From: Cladobotryum mycophilum
Taxonomy: Eukaryota > Ascomycota > Sordariomycetes > Hypocreales > Hypocreaceae
Direction of reading: 5' to 3'
Length of the DNA stretch: 64,000 nt
Assembly: GCA_036429605.1 (NCBI GenBank)
Contig: JAVFKD010000010.1
Location: forward strand, 248,001-312,000
The position numbers were made by a program, and so were the translations under genes. The notes below the pieces were generated by a model. That model searched no databases. It saw only the letters and a program-made list of their open reading frames with translations, and had not been told where the DNA came from. Below are positions 37,561 through 48,966 of this stretch, piece by piece. Within the stretch, counting starts at the first letter, position 1. Every line of letters begins with the position of its first letter.

Positions 37561-37800
37561 TCTTCCTAGCGGCACTGGAAGAAAGCACTGGCTATGAATA
37601 TGCGGTTGAAACTTACGAATCCCTGAAGGATGGGGATAATCATGAAGACATCATCATCACCGGCGGCATAGCAGGACTCGCCTTTGCTAATCGTCTCAGC
37701 GAAGACATTAATTTACAGAGTGCGGTTCTAGAAGCTAGTCATGAGACTTTGAACGACCCTCGGATTCACGAAAGGGCGCACACCTGCTTTTCTCAATGTT
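37561..37800 (+). pseudogene. Fragment of a GMC (FAD) oxidoreductase gene
   Basis: One plus frame reads DIIITGGIAGLAFANRLSED, then SAVLEASHETLNDPRI. This matches the start of GMC oxidoreductases: the nucleotide-binding GGGxAGxxxANRL loop with the first glycines altered, then the glutamate-bearing LEAG region. It ends in a TGA at about 37800. No continuation of the roughly 600-residue enzyme is visible before the next gene, so I read it as a truncated relic. Confidence 0.65.
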
Positions 37801-37975
37801 GAGGAAATACGTAACAGTATTATTGGTAGGCTTCATTGGCCTATCACAGTGTTTGAGCTACTTTGGAGTATGAGGCTGACGTGAAGACACAGCACAATGG
37901 CAACGTATGATGCAATATTCGACACAATTTATCGTGAAATTAACCATCATCAACTGAGTGATCCCATCGGAGAAG

Positions 37976-38599
37976 CTATAAACCCAGGTCGCTTCTTACA
38001 ATTCCAAAAAGCATCTCATCTAGTATGACTCCACACTTCTCGACACTGCCTCTCTTCACACCTTCTTTTGTGAACCCGCACTTGGTCAACACCCCAGCGC
38101 TGCCTGTGTTGTGGCCATAGGCCTGGGCCTCGATGCGATTTAGGCTTGGCCAGGTCACAAATATCCATCTGACAAAGGCGCCGACGGCCTCGGTGGCATA
38201 TCCCTTGCCCCAAGCTGGTGGAGTGACCCAATAGCCCAACTCCCAGGAGCGATATGCGACATCATCTCCGGGTTTAATGCCAACTGAGCCGATGAGAACA
38301 GACTCTGCAGACGGATTGTCAAGTGTGTTGGGCTTCAGAAAGATGCCTACGTGGTTGGGGTAGACGGATGCTCTCTCCCCAAGACCATTGACGTAGGCTT
38401 CGGCGTCGGCAAGTGTGTAAGGCGATGGCATGCGATCTCGCAAATTGTTGAAAATAGATGTATGATTGGCCGCGACAGCGAGAGATGGTGCGTCAAATGC
38501 CATAAAGCGACGTAGGATAAGTCTCTCGGTGTCCAAGAGCACAGTGCCTGGCTCCGCACTTGGAGGCGAGGGCGATTTTAGGTTTCTATCGGGGAGCAT
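37976..38599 (-). CDS. GNAT acetyltransferase (RimJ/RimL-like)
   Basis: A single exon of 207 codons. The fold markers are LDTERLILRRFMAFDAPSL at the N-terminus, ESVLIGSVGIKPG (beta 4) and WELGYWVTPPAWGKGYATEA. In that last block W-GKGYATEA supplies the acetyl-CoA pyrophosphate loop (Q/RxxGxG/A). RIEAQAYGHNTGSAGVLTKCGF is the typical beta 5/alpha 4 pattern. Members of this subgroup acetylate N-termini or small amines. There is no targeting signal, so a cytosolic enzyme is likely. The next gene ends at 39426 on the same strand. Confidence 0.88.
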   Translation of the reverse strand: MLPDRNLKSPSPPSAEPGTVLLDTERLILRRFMAFDAPSLAVAANHTSIFNNLRDRMPSPYTLADAEAYVNGLGERASVYPNHVGIFLKPNTLDNPSAESVLIGSVGIKPGDDVAYRSWELGYWVTPPAWGKGYATEAVGAFVRWIFVTWPSLNRIEAQAYGHNTGSAGVLTKCGFTKEGVKRGSVEKCGVILDEMLFGIVRSDLGL

Positions 38600-39425
38600 G
38601 GCGACTTGGTGACCCTTCTGCTTCGGTTGTTGTCAATGGTGATGTTTGGAATGTGCAATATCCGAGGTGGTTTATATGGAAAGGCAGCATCGCCAATGAG
38701 TCCGGTGCCGGCTGAATGACTGTATGGTTGAGACAGATGTGTGACTGAGAAATTCAGTGGCAGTGCAGACTCGACCTAATCGAGTAACCTCCAGCAGACG
38801 CACTGAGACGGCGAATTGGCTACAACGTGTCGCACCCAAACAGCCTTCCTAATCTTTCTTAATGCTACATCTCTGATTGCACTACCACGGCGCATTGATT
38901 GGGCGTATTGTTCGCATTGCTGGGGCTGTGAGCGCCCGTGACCCATCAATCGTTGCCGAATTCCGGATATACTCACAATGGAGCCTCAATTCTTTGACTC
39001 ACAGCTATCATTGAGATAGTGAATTGTTTTGTTCTTGGGCTTGAGCGGTAGACTCCATCCACAGTTACCCTTTTTTTATGACCCTCTCAAGATCCCTTCG
39101 TTGATACATTGAATGTCATCTCTTCCCAAGTCTCACTCATTTTGTGATGCTCATTGGAACCACCCAGTGTTAGTGGCGCTGGTGTGCTAAACTCACAAAA
39201 TAAGGAATGAAGCTATCAGATATGGAACGATATATACAACGTGGAGGATAAAGCAAAAGATGAGATTTCATAGTAGATTAAATGCATTGAGCCAAATTAA
39301 ATACACCAAGGGACACCAAATCCACTTCCACAATACCCGCGCGAATACTCGCAATGACACTCCTCTCAAGCATTCTTCATAAGCAGCAACTCTCAAGGCA
39401 CATCTTTTATCCAGCCTTTCCCATC
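38600..39425. other. Intergenic, no gene seen
   Basis: The 826 bases lie between the GNAT start and the 3' end of the sugar transporter gene. Only short frames without resemblance are present. Confidence 0.5.
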
Positions 39426-41512
39426 TCAACGAGAATCTGTGTTATCCATTACACCGTCTAGCTTGTAAAGAGGTTCAAGCTGAGCCTTGCGCTGAAAGAA
39501 GATATATCTCTTGATCCACCAAGGTAACCAGGTTCCAAGCTGATACGAAATGTGTCGTCGCGTCGGAACCCCAAAGATGTAGTCGAGCTCTTCCAAAGTG
39601 CGCTTCCTATATCACGAGTCAGTAGATGCGATAAATGGGACATCAAGCCAGGACATACATAGTCTCCGGGACGATGAAGAAGATGACCACAAATGCGAGC
39701 ATGTTAAGACCGGCGTAGAAGCCGAATGCGCCAGTTGGACCAAGCTTGGCTAAAAGCGATGGAAAAGTCAAGCCCAAGGCGCTTCCGACTGCGTTGTTGA
39801 TGCAGATGGTGAGACCAGCACCAAGCTCACGATGAGACAGTGGGAAGGCCTCGGAGAAGTAGATGGAGGGTAGTGGGCCAATGCCTGCAATATGTTAGCT
39901 GGATTCCCAAGGTCTGAGACGTCTGCAATACGCATACCTGGTCCATAAAATGCTGTAAATAAGTATATGAAGAAGGCGATGCATGGGATTCGTGCGCTAG
40001 AGTCACTTGGCATGAGGAAGCACAGTCCTGCGGCAAGAAGACACCACGCCATGTTCGGGAATGTCGTGAGAAGCAAGTTGCGGCGACCGAATGTGTCCAT
40101 GGTGTATACAGCAGGGAACGCGAATACAAATAGGACAAGGCCAAAGCCCATAGAGGCTAGCAGGCTGCTGAGAGTCGAGTATCCTGCTTCAGCAAAAATG
40201 GTAGAGCTGTAAAAGGCCATGCTGTGTGGAAGGTCAATAAGAATTACTTGATCGATAGAGACAGACGAATCACTTACATGTTAATGCCGGAAAATTGCTG
40301 GCTTATGACAATCCATCCGCTTGCGACAGCAGCACGGCGGAGGCGGGGAACGGTGAACAGTTCCCATGCACGACGGGCAAAGCTGACGCCAGCAAAAGCA
40401 TCATGTTCCTCCATGACTTGGCAATGTGCGTAGTACAAATCTCTTGCCGCCTGCATTTCGGAATTGCGAAGGCGACAGAATGACTTGAAGGATTCGGGAT
40501 ATCGTCTCTTCTTCATAAGCCACCGGGGGATTCTACTCAAACTGTCAGCTGCTGAATGGATATGGATATGGAGATGGAAGCGGTCGCAGGTATACGCACC
40601 GGGACAGAACCAGACGAAAATGACAACCGGAATGGCTGGAACAAAGGCAGCAGCGAGCTGAAAGCGCCATGCAAGAGGGCCGACTCGGTAAAATACCAGG
40701 TTGCAACAGTATCCGATAAACATGCCAAAGGATACCCAGAGCTGGAAACTGGTGACGAGTCCACCACGAATTGATGCTGGTGCGACTTCGGCGGAGAAGA
40801 CGGGAATCGTTGAGATTTTGATGCCCATGCCTAAACCCATAAACAGACGGCAGATCAGCAGGCTCCACCAATTCTGAGTAAAGGCCTGCGCAAGCACGGG
40901 GAAAATACAAAACAGGCCTGTGACGAAAATGGTGCCTCTTCGACCGAGCAGGTTGTTCACAGGATCTGCAGCCCAGGCACTGAGAAGTCCAAACAGCGTG
41001 GGACCCGAGTTGATAACACCAATCAACCATGTGTTGTGCTCAATACCGAATTCCTGAGGAAAGGACAGATTGGCTCCATTGGCACCGGTGTTGTCCCAAC
41101 CTTGGATGGCGGAACCAAGTGAGCACAATGCGATGGTATAGTACAGTGCACGGGGAAGATGCCATCGACTCGTGACTTCTCGTTTCAGCCAGTATTTGTC
41201 TTCTTCGGTGAGCTCCAAGATGTCTTCATAGTCTGTTGGGTTTTGCGCTGCCAATGCGCCACGGAAGAAGACTTCAATCTGGTCGGCGAAGCCATATTCG
41301 TGACAAAAACCATTGACCTGAGAGTACAGGTTTTCTTTGGAAATGCCCATCAATGGGTTCCAGATTCTGGGAGATATTAGTGAGCGATCCATATCCTGAC
41401 CACTTAGGGGGACCTACTTGGCATTGATATTCCGATTATAGTTCGGGGCAGAGTCCTCGATCTGTGTTGTCACATCGTCTTTGGACGACCTGAACTCGGG
41501 TGAGTGAGCCAT
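39426..41512 (-). CDS. MFS sugar transporter
   Basis: Six exons read as 41418-41512, 40596-41366, 40278-40532, 39938-40221, 39659-39884 and 39426-39606, about 603 residues. Family marks include AIQGWDNTGANGANLSFP, DPVNNLLGRRGTIF, SRWHLPRALYYTIALCSLG, EVAPASIRGGLVTSFQLWVSFG, QQFSGINIMAFYSS, DTFGRRNLL, SEAFPLSHRELGAG and PETMKRTLEELDYIFGVP. These fit a sugar porter with 12 helices and a long N-terminal tail. The loop that normally reads PESPRW is disturbed: a run of five G (40525-40529) puts the obvious donor GTGCGT (40599) out of frame. I used the GTATAC donor at 40595, which keeps frame but reads CPGAIPRW. Confidence 0.85.
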
Positions 41513-42726
41513 GATACAGTACGGGAATTGTGGCAACAAGTCCTGGTACCGGAGCAGTAAATATTATGAGGTGAAGATGAGACTGAAGTTGCTTGTAGCA
41601 TATCATCAGATCATGGGCACTTTGAAACCATTTATATATTATTTTTAAGAGGCGATGGCCAGTGAAGTTTACACATCAACCCCTCCAGCTTACCATCGAA
41701 GCCTTCCACCCTCATTCTTTGCCAACAGCGTTCGTTAGCGTCACACGTTTCCCCAGGTTCAGCACCATGCTAAGAGCGCCACGACGAACTCAACTTGTTC
41801 TCCTCTCGGCCACATGGAAACATTCTGAGTCGCTTAGAGCTGTTCCATTTGGCTTCCTTGACTCATAGCGTTGGGGAAAATGGCTTTGTTGATTCGAGTT
41901 GGATAAAGGCTCGGATGTGATGACGGCCTGAATGCAAAGTCCAAGTCCAACGGTCGTACAGAACACAGAGTTACACTGTATGATATATTTCGCCGAACAA
42001 GTCCTGTATTTGAGCGTAGTAATAAGCGCCGTGCCGCAAGCCTAGAAGCTTCAAGAGGGATTCTATTTTCCTTTTTAGGTGAGATCAGGTGGAAGAACAC
42101 CTCCCGTATCTACGCCGCTGGCAATCATCTCAGGATCGGAGCACAAATCTAAGCGCCGCTGAACCTGCCCTGCGTGTCTTCATAAGATCAATGCGGGGAT
42201 TGAGGTGCCCTGCGTGTGTACTGATTAAACCCGCTAGTTTACAAATCGCCGGCTCCCGTTGTTCCATGACTGGTGGATCTTTTTGGAAGAGGCTTGATGA
42301 TGACCCCCACCATGGCTATTCGTGGACGCTGCCCTGCGTGTGTCGAACTCTGACCTGTGCAGGTGGCCGGGAATGGTATTCGGCTGCCTGAGATGCAACC
42401 AGTTGCTAAGCTATGATAGGTCAGTTTGATCAAGCTCATGAGTGTCGTCGAGTCATTAGTGGGTAGATGCAAGTACTCGAGGAATTCAGTCTGACTCGTC
42501 ATACTATTCAGCAATGTGCAGTGCCAACGTCAGTGTTGGAACATGTACTCAGGCTTTAGTAAGGAAACAAACAATACGTCTCCCGAATCGCATGTTATAT
42601 AAACCTATCTCCATTCATTCGAATGCAGAATATCGCAAGCCTCATCTGTCTATAGACTTTACTGTGAAAAGTCACCAAAAGACCAGTCAACCTCGACCAC
42701 ATCATCATTAGTAAAAATAAGTCGAA
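41513..42726. other. Divergent promoter region
   Basis: The 1.2 kb lies between the sugar transporter (-) and transaldolase (+) starts. CCCTGCGTGT occurs three times (about 42169, 42205 and 42332). No gene seen. Confidence 0.5.
42596..42603 (+). promoter_or_regulatory. TATA box of the transaldolase gene
   Basis: TATATAAA lies 124 bases before the ATG at 42727. Confidence 0.5.
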
Positions 42727-44042
42727 ATGGGCAGTAAGGACGTGAAGACGTGGCTGGAAAAGCTTGAAGAGCAACGTGAGTCCATTCCAACAGCCCCTTA
42801 ATTCTCTTGCTTCAACTGACCTGCCTCGAGTCAACGTTGATGTTGACTGGATGGATCCAGATTACATCAAGTCCATGCCAATCAAGCCACACGATCAGAC
42901 GAGTAACCAGCTCTGGGTGGACATCCAGCTTGGACATCCTTCCAATGCCGAACTCCTTGCCCAAACAGCAAAGGAGTTGAAGAGTGAGGGATGGCTGGCC
43001 GTCTACACCCGAATGGTAGCTGTACCCGCCAGACCAGCTAGATTCCAGACTGACCAGAAATTCGATAGGCTGTCTTGATGTGCAAGAAGAATATTGACCT
43101 AATTCAGGGCCGTGTCCTTCTTCAAACGCTGCCCTCCAAGGCATATGACACTCAAGCGACTCTTGACCATGCTCGACAGTATGACGGGGAATTCGCCAAA
43201 GCTGGCATTGGCCGTGACAGATACTGCATCAAGATACCTTCCACTGGCCCCGCTCTCAACGCAGCCAAGATTCTGAGCGCAGAGGGTATTCCGACTCTAG
43301 GCACAGCTCTCTTTGGTCTCCCACAGGCCATTGCGTGCAGCCAGGCCAGCATGCTCTACATAAGTCCCTACTTCAACGGTAATCCTAAACAATTTGTAAT
43401 GTTGAGTGATGAAAACTGACAGTTGAACGTACAGAAACACGAGCGCACGATGATCTTTCCCTTTGGCCGGATGTCGAAGATCCTACGACTCAGCATCCCA
43501 TGAGTGCACGCGTTTTCCAGATTCTCGAGACTTATCGACGTCTGTACAAGGAGACGGGAAAAGAGCAACCACTGTTGAAGAATGCCAGGCGAGAAGCCAA
43601 TTCCCGATATTGATAGGTGACTCTCGGCTAAACCTTTGACAGCTTCATCTCGGCCAAAGAGGCGATGGCTGCTGGCGAGCTTGGATGCCACTCCGCTACC
43701 ATCTCGCACACGGTGCTGGACCAACTAGCCAGGCTCAAGTACGATGGCACCAAGCAGCCCGGTGAAGGCGCAGCCAAGCCCATTCATGTCTACCAGACCC
43801 CCGCCCCAGTTACGGATAGACTGAAAAGACTTGCTCACGTCGATCCTCTTGCAGCTGCTGACTGGGACGGCAAGCTTGCTAGCACCCATATCGACTACCT
43901 TGCCAATGGAGGAGCAGAGTTGGCCAAAGCCATTGACGCTGACCCCATCACCAAGGAAAGATTGGCTGTTGCTTTGGACCTCTTTACTGGTGGAGAGAGC
44001 AGGAGCAAGGACAAGGTCGAGGCCGTAATGCAGACTGTTTGA
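42727..44042 (+). CDS. Transaldolase (class I, fungal paralog)
   Basis: Exons 42727-42775, 42831-43015, 43069-43378, 43435-43588 and 43643-44042 encode about 365 residues. The Schiff-base lysine is Lys133 in RYCIKIPSTGPALNAAK. Other family marks are DWMDPDYI near the start, TLGTALFGLPQAIACSQASMLYISPYFN and AAGELGCHSATISHTVLDQL. The fourth intron (43589-43642) begins with GC, not GT, and only this junction joins the frames. Transaldolases move a three-carbon unit between sugar phosphates in the pentose phosphate pathway. The sequence differs from the housekeeping type in its N-terminus and C-terminal extension, so I take it for an accessory paralog. The divergent neighbour is a sugar transporter. 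Confidence 0.88.
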
Positions 44043-44110
44043 GATGTACAGAGAGAGAGGGAGAGCAATGGCCTAGTCTGGCAGTGTAGTGAGAATGGTA
44101 GTCGGATTTG

Positions 44111-45009
44111 TCAGCGATGAATAAATGGGTTGTCTGAAAGGGATAATGGATCCATCACGGGTGCCCTGTCAATATCGAAGTTGGATATATCGCCGCCAGT
44201 GCATTGGTCTCCCGTCGCATCGTAAACATTCATCAACTCCGTGGATTCGTGTGACCTCGTAGAAATCATCCCACCGAGACCTGATTCAAGGTCAAATATA
44301 TTGAGCGGGGCGAAACTGATGACGGGAGAAGAAGCCCATGACATGTCAATGAAATCAGCTGGCGCAGCCGGTTTTAGATCTGCATCAGGCTGCATCAATC
44401 CATCTGCTGACAGGCCGCCCGGAATCAGCGATGCCTGACCAGCATCCAAAATTTCGTCGTTCCGAGTGTCGGTTCCATTGGCCCAGGTCCCATCTGTCAC
44501 ACCCTCCAGTTGTGGCCCTGTAGAATCCTGTGCGCCCTCGATATTGTCCGGCACGAAGCCCGGCTGTCGAGCCTCCAGACCTGCGCCAGTGCGCCATGTA
44601 TTTAATTCAGCAAGGATTTCATCCCGATCTGCGAGCATCATGTTGATATCTTGAAGCGAACGAGAAATCTTCCGCTGTTGCTCCTTGTGTAGTGCGATAC
44701 TTTCGTCGATAACGACGTGCTTTGAAAGACGGCTGGGGTCGGTCGTCCCTAATGATGGGACAAGATTTGCAAGTGACTGGAAGCAGACCCATTGTCAGCA
44801 GCGGGATAAATGCAAGGGGGGTGCCTGTGACATACTGCCAGGCGTTCCTTGAAGGCCTCCCGGCGAGACCGTTCGAAAACCCGGTGAGCTGCGCGGTCAT
44901 CGGCCGTCCACTTCCGGGCGCGTTTCTTCTTTCCAGGCGGTTGGCTCGGTGTATTCGTACTTGTGTAACTCCCAGCTGGAGGAGGGGACGTGTTGTCTGT
45001 TGACGACAT
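44111..45009 (-). CDS. bHLH-type transcription factor
   Basis: Two exons (44836-45009, 44111-44776) encode about 279 residues. The basic helix-loop-helix region lies at about 27-90. The basic part is KKKRARKWTADDRAAHRVFE, with ERSRREAFKERL as helix 1, a short loop, then RLSKHVVIDESIALHKEQQR as helix 2. The H-E-R pattern in the basic region is that of E-box-binding bHLH proteins. The rest is acidic and low in complexity, a likely activation region. The intron interrupts helix 1. The gene ends 68 bases from the transaldolase gene in convergent orientation. Confidence 0.8.
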
Positions 45010-46323
45010 GGGGATTGAATGGTTGTAAACCTCGTATCGCTTAATTTAGCAGCAACGGATGCAACTCCATTCCAGGCTGAGACGGCTGGAGAATTCGTTA
45101 TGCATCTGCCACGTTTTGCAAGGACGGCAAATAGATTAGAAATCAAGAAGCATCGCGATCATGGGCATGCATGCAAGGTGAGGGGCAACAAGCCCAAGCC
45201 CAAGCCCAAGCCCAAGTCATTGACTGGTGCTATGAGTCGACTTTCAATAGCCGTGAGCTGGTTAATAACATGAGCAACTGTTCCCGTATTAAACCCATGT
45301 GGCTCAGCATTTCGCCACCAACTCGAACCATATAACTCTGTTTGTAACCTAGGACTTGCTAACATGAGCATTGCCTCAAAGGATTAGAGGAATCAAGGAA
45401 TAGACATGAGACGTTTTCTTCTATTGACATCATCATCAGATAATGCCAATATCATGAGTGGGTGTAATGTGTAATGTGTAATACATCATCCCACCGGGTC
45501 AGAGTGCGACACTCCTCGGGCACTATGTGGATTGTTTGTTGAGCTGTGGCTTCGGTTAACAGCAGCGGCTGTAAATCAGGGTTGGCGGTCAGCATTGTCA
45601 TTCCGATTACCTGGAAAGGTGTATATTTTTTTGATGATAATTTATAACCCATGAGGGAGAGCCATTGTACAAGTATGAGGATCATCTGCCATCCCTGAAC
45701 CCGTCTCATAATTGAGGGGCAATCTCCATGGTTAGTTGATCAGTCAACCAACACGTAATTAAGGATCTGATGCACATACCACACCACCATACTAGAGATG
45801 GAATGCTGGTGGAAACAGCTTCGTTTTCGTTTCCGGGTGCCTTGAAGTATATGCCTCAATATCCTAATCCTTTAAAGAACTTTCTTTACAGCTCCGATCC
45901 CTGCTGTCAGCTGTTCCTCTCCGCAGCCGCCCATGATGCGATTTGGGGGCTGATGGGGGCTGATTTTTGTGTTTTTTTTTGTGTTTTTGCTGACGTTACT
46001 GACCACATTCCAATTGGCTCATCTCATTTGAACTGAGACCATCATTCCCGCAGCTTATCTCGGGACCCGAAAATATGGTTAGACATCCCTGAGGATTTCT
46101 TGCAAGGCTAGTTACAGAGGGGGTAATCAGATGCGGGCGTAAAATTAGATGTACGAGGGCGTCATGCAAATCACTGTGTGTGTGTATGTGTGTGGTGGGT
46201 GTCACAAATACTGTATAAAGGCCCCGAGGCTTCATATAATGGGATCAAGGTCTCACAATTTTCCATCCTTAAGACATACTTGTACATTGAGAAGCTGCTG
46301 CTATTGAGTAAACATTATCAACA
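45010..46323. other. Intergenic, no gene seen
   Basis: The 1.3 kb between divergent starts contains a five-fold AAGCCC-like hexamer repeat at about 45189-45217 and a TG-rich run near 46174-46198. No gene seen. Confidence 0.5.
46214..46220 (+). promoter_or_regulatory. TATA box of the DJ-1/PfpI gene
   Basis: TATAAAG lies 110 bases before the ATG at 46324. Confidence 0.45.
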
Positions 46324-47402
46324 ATGACTCTTCATTATAAGCCCAGTTTAATATGGAGGACTTTCCTGTTCTTCCTTCTTGCAGTTGTGCATTCCCAGCC
46401 AACTGCAGAGCAGACTTTCAATGCACGGAGAACACTATCACTGGGCATTGTACCCAACTCTCCCTACATGCAAGTTTCAAAGCATGTCCAATTTTGCTAA
46501 TATCGCCTTTAGGTGGTCTTCCCAGGGTTTGAACCTCTGGATGTTTTTGGTCCACTAGAAATCTTTTACTCGGTATGTCATCTGTACAATAACAAGTAGC
46601 GATGAACCAAGCACCAGCTTACACGCAGTAGCTGTCGTCAAGATATAAAATCACCTTGTCTGTCATCGCCAAGGAACCAGGCCAAGTGAGCGCCGGTATC
46701 CCTCCTTACAGAGCCCAAGATGGTGGACCAATTGAAGATTTCGGATACATCTTGCGACCAACGGTGTATGCCACCCACTCCTTTGATTCAGCCCCAGCCC
46801 TGGATGTATTGCTAGTGCCAGGTGGAACCGGCACCATGGCGATGGATCAAGTCAACGACACGTCCGCGTCAGACTTTGTGGCCGCCCGTGTCGACCGTGT
46901 TGACTACCTCCTCAGCGTGTGCACTGGAGCTGTCATTCTTGCGAATGCAGGTGTTCTCTCGGGCCGTCGGGCCACCTCCAACAAGGCGGTATGGCCATGG
47001 ATTGTCACGCATGGCAAAAACGTCACTTGGGTTCCGACTGCACGCTGGGTCCAAGATGGCAACATCTGGACAAGTTCAGGGGTCGCTGCTGGTGAGTATT
47101 CGCATATCCAATTTACGATATGGAATGAGACCAATGCTGACGAATGTTTTAACAGGTATGGATATGACATATGCATTATTGGCTCATCTTTATGGTGAGG
47201 AGGATGATGGCCTAGTGTCCGCCATCAATGGCATTGAATATGCACCCCACACCAATGCAAGTTGGGATCCGTTTTCTGTCGTGCACAAGGCAAGTCATCC
47301 TACATCCTTACCTATGGAGACAGCCGTGCTAACACACTCTAGGTTCCAGGAGCTAATCCCAATGCTGATGTTGCAGATTGTGTCAGACCGGTGGGGTTCT
47401 AG
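46324..47402 (+). CDS. DJ-1/PfpI-family protein with N-terminal secretion or anchor segment
   Basis: Five exons (46324-46449, 46513-46572, 46632-47091, 47156-47289, 47343-47402) encode about 279 residues. The N-terminus has a hydrophobic stretch (WRTFLFFLLAVVHSQP) typical of a signal peptide. The domain follows with VVFPGFEPLDVFGPLEIF, ALDVLLVPGGTGT and the nucleophile elbow LLSVCTGAVILANAGVLSGR with Cys159. WTSSGVAAGMDMTYALLAHLYG then closes the DJ-1/PfpI pattern. The last intron (47290-47342) has the GC donor AAG|GCAAGT. Members include amidases, isocyanide hydratases, glyoxalases and chaperones; the reaction here is not determined. Confidence 0.87.
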
Positions 47403-48071
47403 TCATGGGCAATTCATGACGATGGATTTACGTATGAATCCTTCAATGTACCATTGCCACTCATTGTCTTTAATTTTTTTAACCAATCATAAATTAAATT
47501 AAATCTCTCGGAAACTGGTCCGGCCACAAGTTAGAGCATCCTTTTAAGAGTTAGTGACATCCATGGCAAACAGACATATGCTTCCACTCGCTCTTCATCC
47601 CTTGTCAGATAACGTGCAGCATACTACGGCATCTTGAGGATGAATGAGAAAGAAAATAATAAACTTATGATATAAAGGTGAATATCTGATGCTCGTACTG
47701 TCTCAGTACTCTAGCTACCTCCAAAGGACAAACCTTAGGTGCATGTGTGCCTTTACAACCCAGCACACGCCCCTATTTCCCAGTATGTGCCGTATCCCTC
47801 GTCCTATCCGTACGACGGTCGCCAACCGAATTTACATATGCATTTATGAAATGTGGTCTTTTCTTAAGTTAGAAAGGAGGGACATTGTTGAACTATAATC
47901 AGTTTGATAAAAACATGCTATAGAAGGTCAGAGGTATCGTGGCTGGTCATTTGTCGTCATACATATACCTGCACGCCAATGCACCAATGTATCTACATCT
48001 TATGACCCGAAGATGGTAGACATCGAGCAGGCACGTATTCCTCTATATCCCTGAAATCATACAATCGACAT
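47403..48071. other. Intergenic, no gene seen
   Basis: The 669 bases lie between two convergent 3' ends. Nothing recognised. Confidence 0.5.
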
Positions 48072-48966
48072 CTAGATCGCGATCTCCTTCAACCTCTCAC
48101 CTACTTCAGGTTCCTTTTCCCACGGTAGGGCCGTTTCTCCCTCACGATGTACACCTCCCTTTGCTCGCCACACAATGCTCACTGGTTGAGATTGAAGTTG
48201 ATGAGTCAGATGAAGCCAGTTGACACTCGGTTCATCCTTATGAAAGACCATGGTTGGGTAACTGATGACTCTAAACCCGCGCTTCAAAAAAAGGGGTGTG
48301 CTCATGATGGTGACTTCGGCATAAATGTCAGTACCGAGCTGATCAGCAGCGGCATACAGCTGATTGAGAATGAGGTGTGCAGCGCCGGAACGTCGGCACT
48401 CTGGTCGAACCCATAGAGCTCCAACATCTGAGAGTAATGTATCGAATGTTTAGCAAGCGATCCTAGACCAAGCCGCAGAGGATCCATAATGAGGTCAGGT
48501 TTCACTTACATATATGATCTCCTTGCATAAGTTGTGTATGCCAATCCCATAGCTGTGAGTGAAACGCCCGGGAAAGTTCTTGCTGCTCTGAGCCTGGATC
48601 AAATCCGCTTACAGGCAACTGATGATCAATATTTCTCTGTCCAAGTGCAGACTTGTCACGAATGTAGGTGTATGAAATGCCTCCAATGATAGGGGACAGC
48701 CCACGACTTTTCCGAATTGGATCTTCAGCCTTGAGCCAAACCTGATCGGTTGCACGAGCTTCTGCTAAAAATATTTGCTTTGTTCTCTTAAAGAACCTGG
48801 TTTCTTCTAATCCACTCGTACCAATCCCGGGAAGTGTAAGTATTAACGCGGCTTGGAAGGGCGACTCCCAGGAGTTCCAGAAGGAAGCGAAGAGTTCATC
48901 CCAATCCTTGTCAAGGTCAGCTACCGAGACTATGATATTAAGTACTGCTGCTTTTGCTGCCGCCAT
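48072..48966 (-). CDS. GNAT-fold acetyltransferase
   Basis: Two exons (48510-48966, 48072-48427) encode about 270 residues. The C-terminal half carries the acetyl-CoA motif VGALWVRPECRRSGAAHLIL (RxxGxA type) and then PLFLKRGFRVI, the usual last strand of the fold. The N-terminal half (LDKDWDELFASFWNSWESPF) is like that of fungal GNAT proteins of unknown substrate. The 82-base intron joins the two halves in frame. No targeting signal is visible. Confidence 0.82.
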
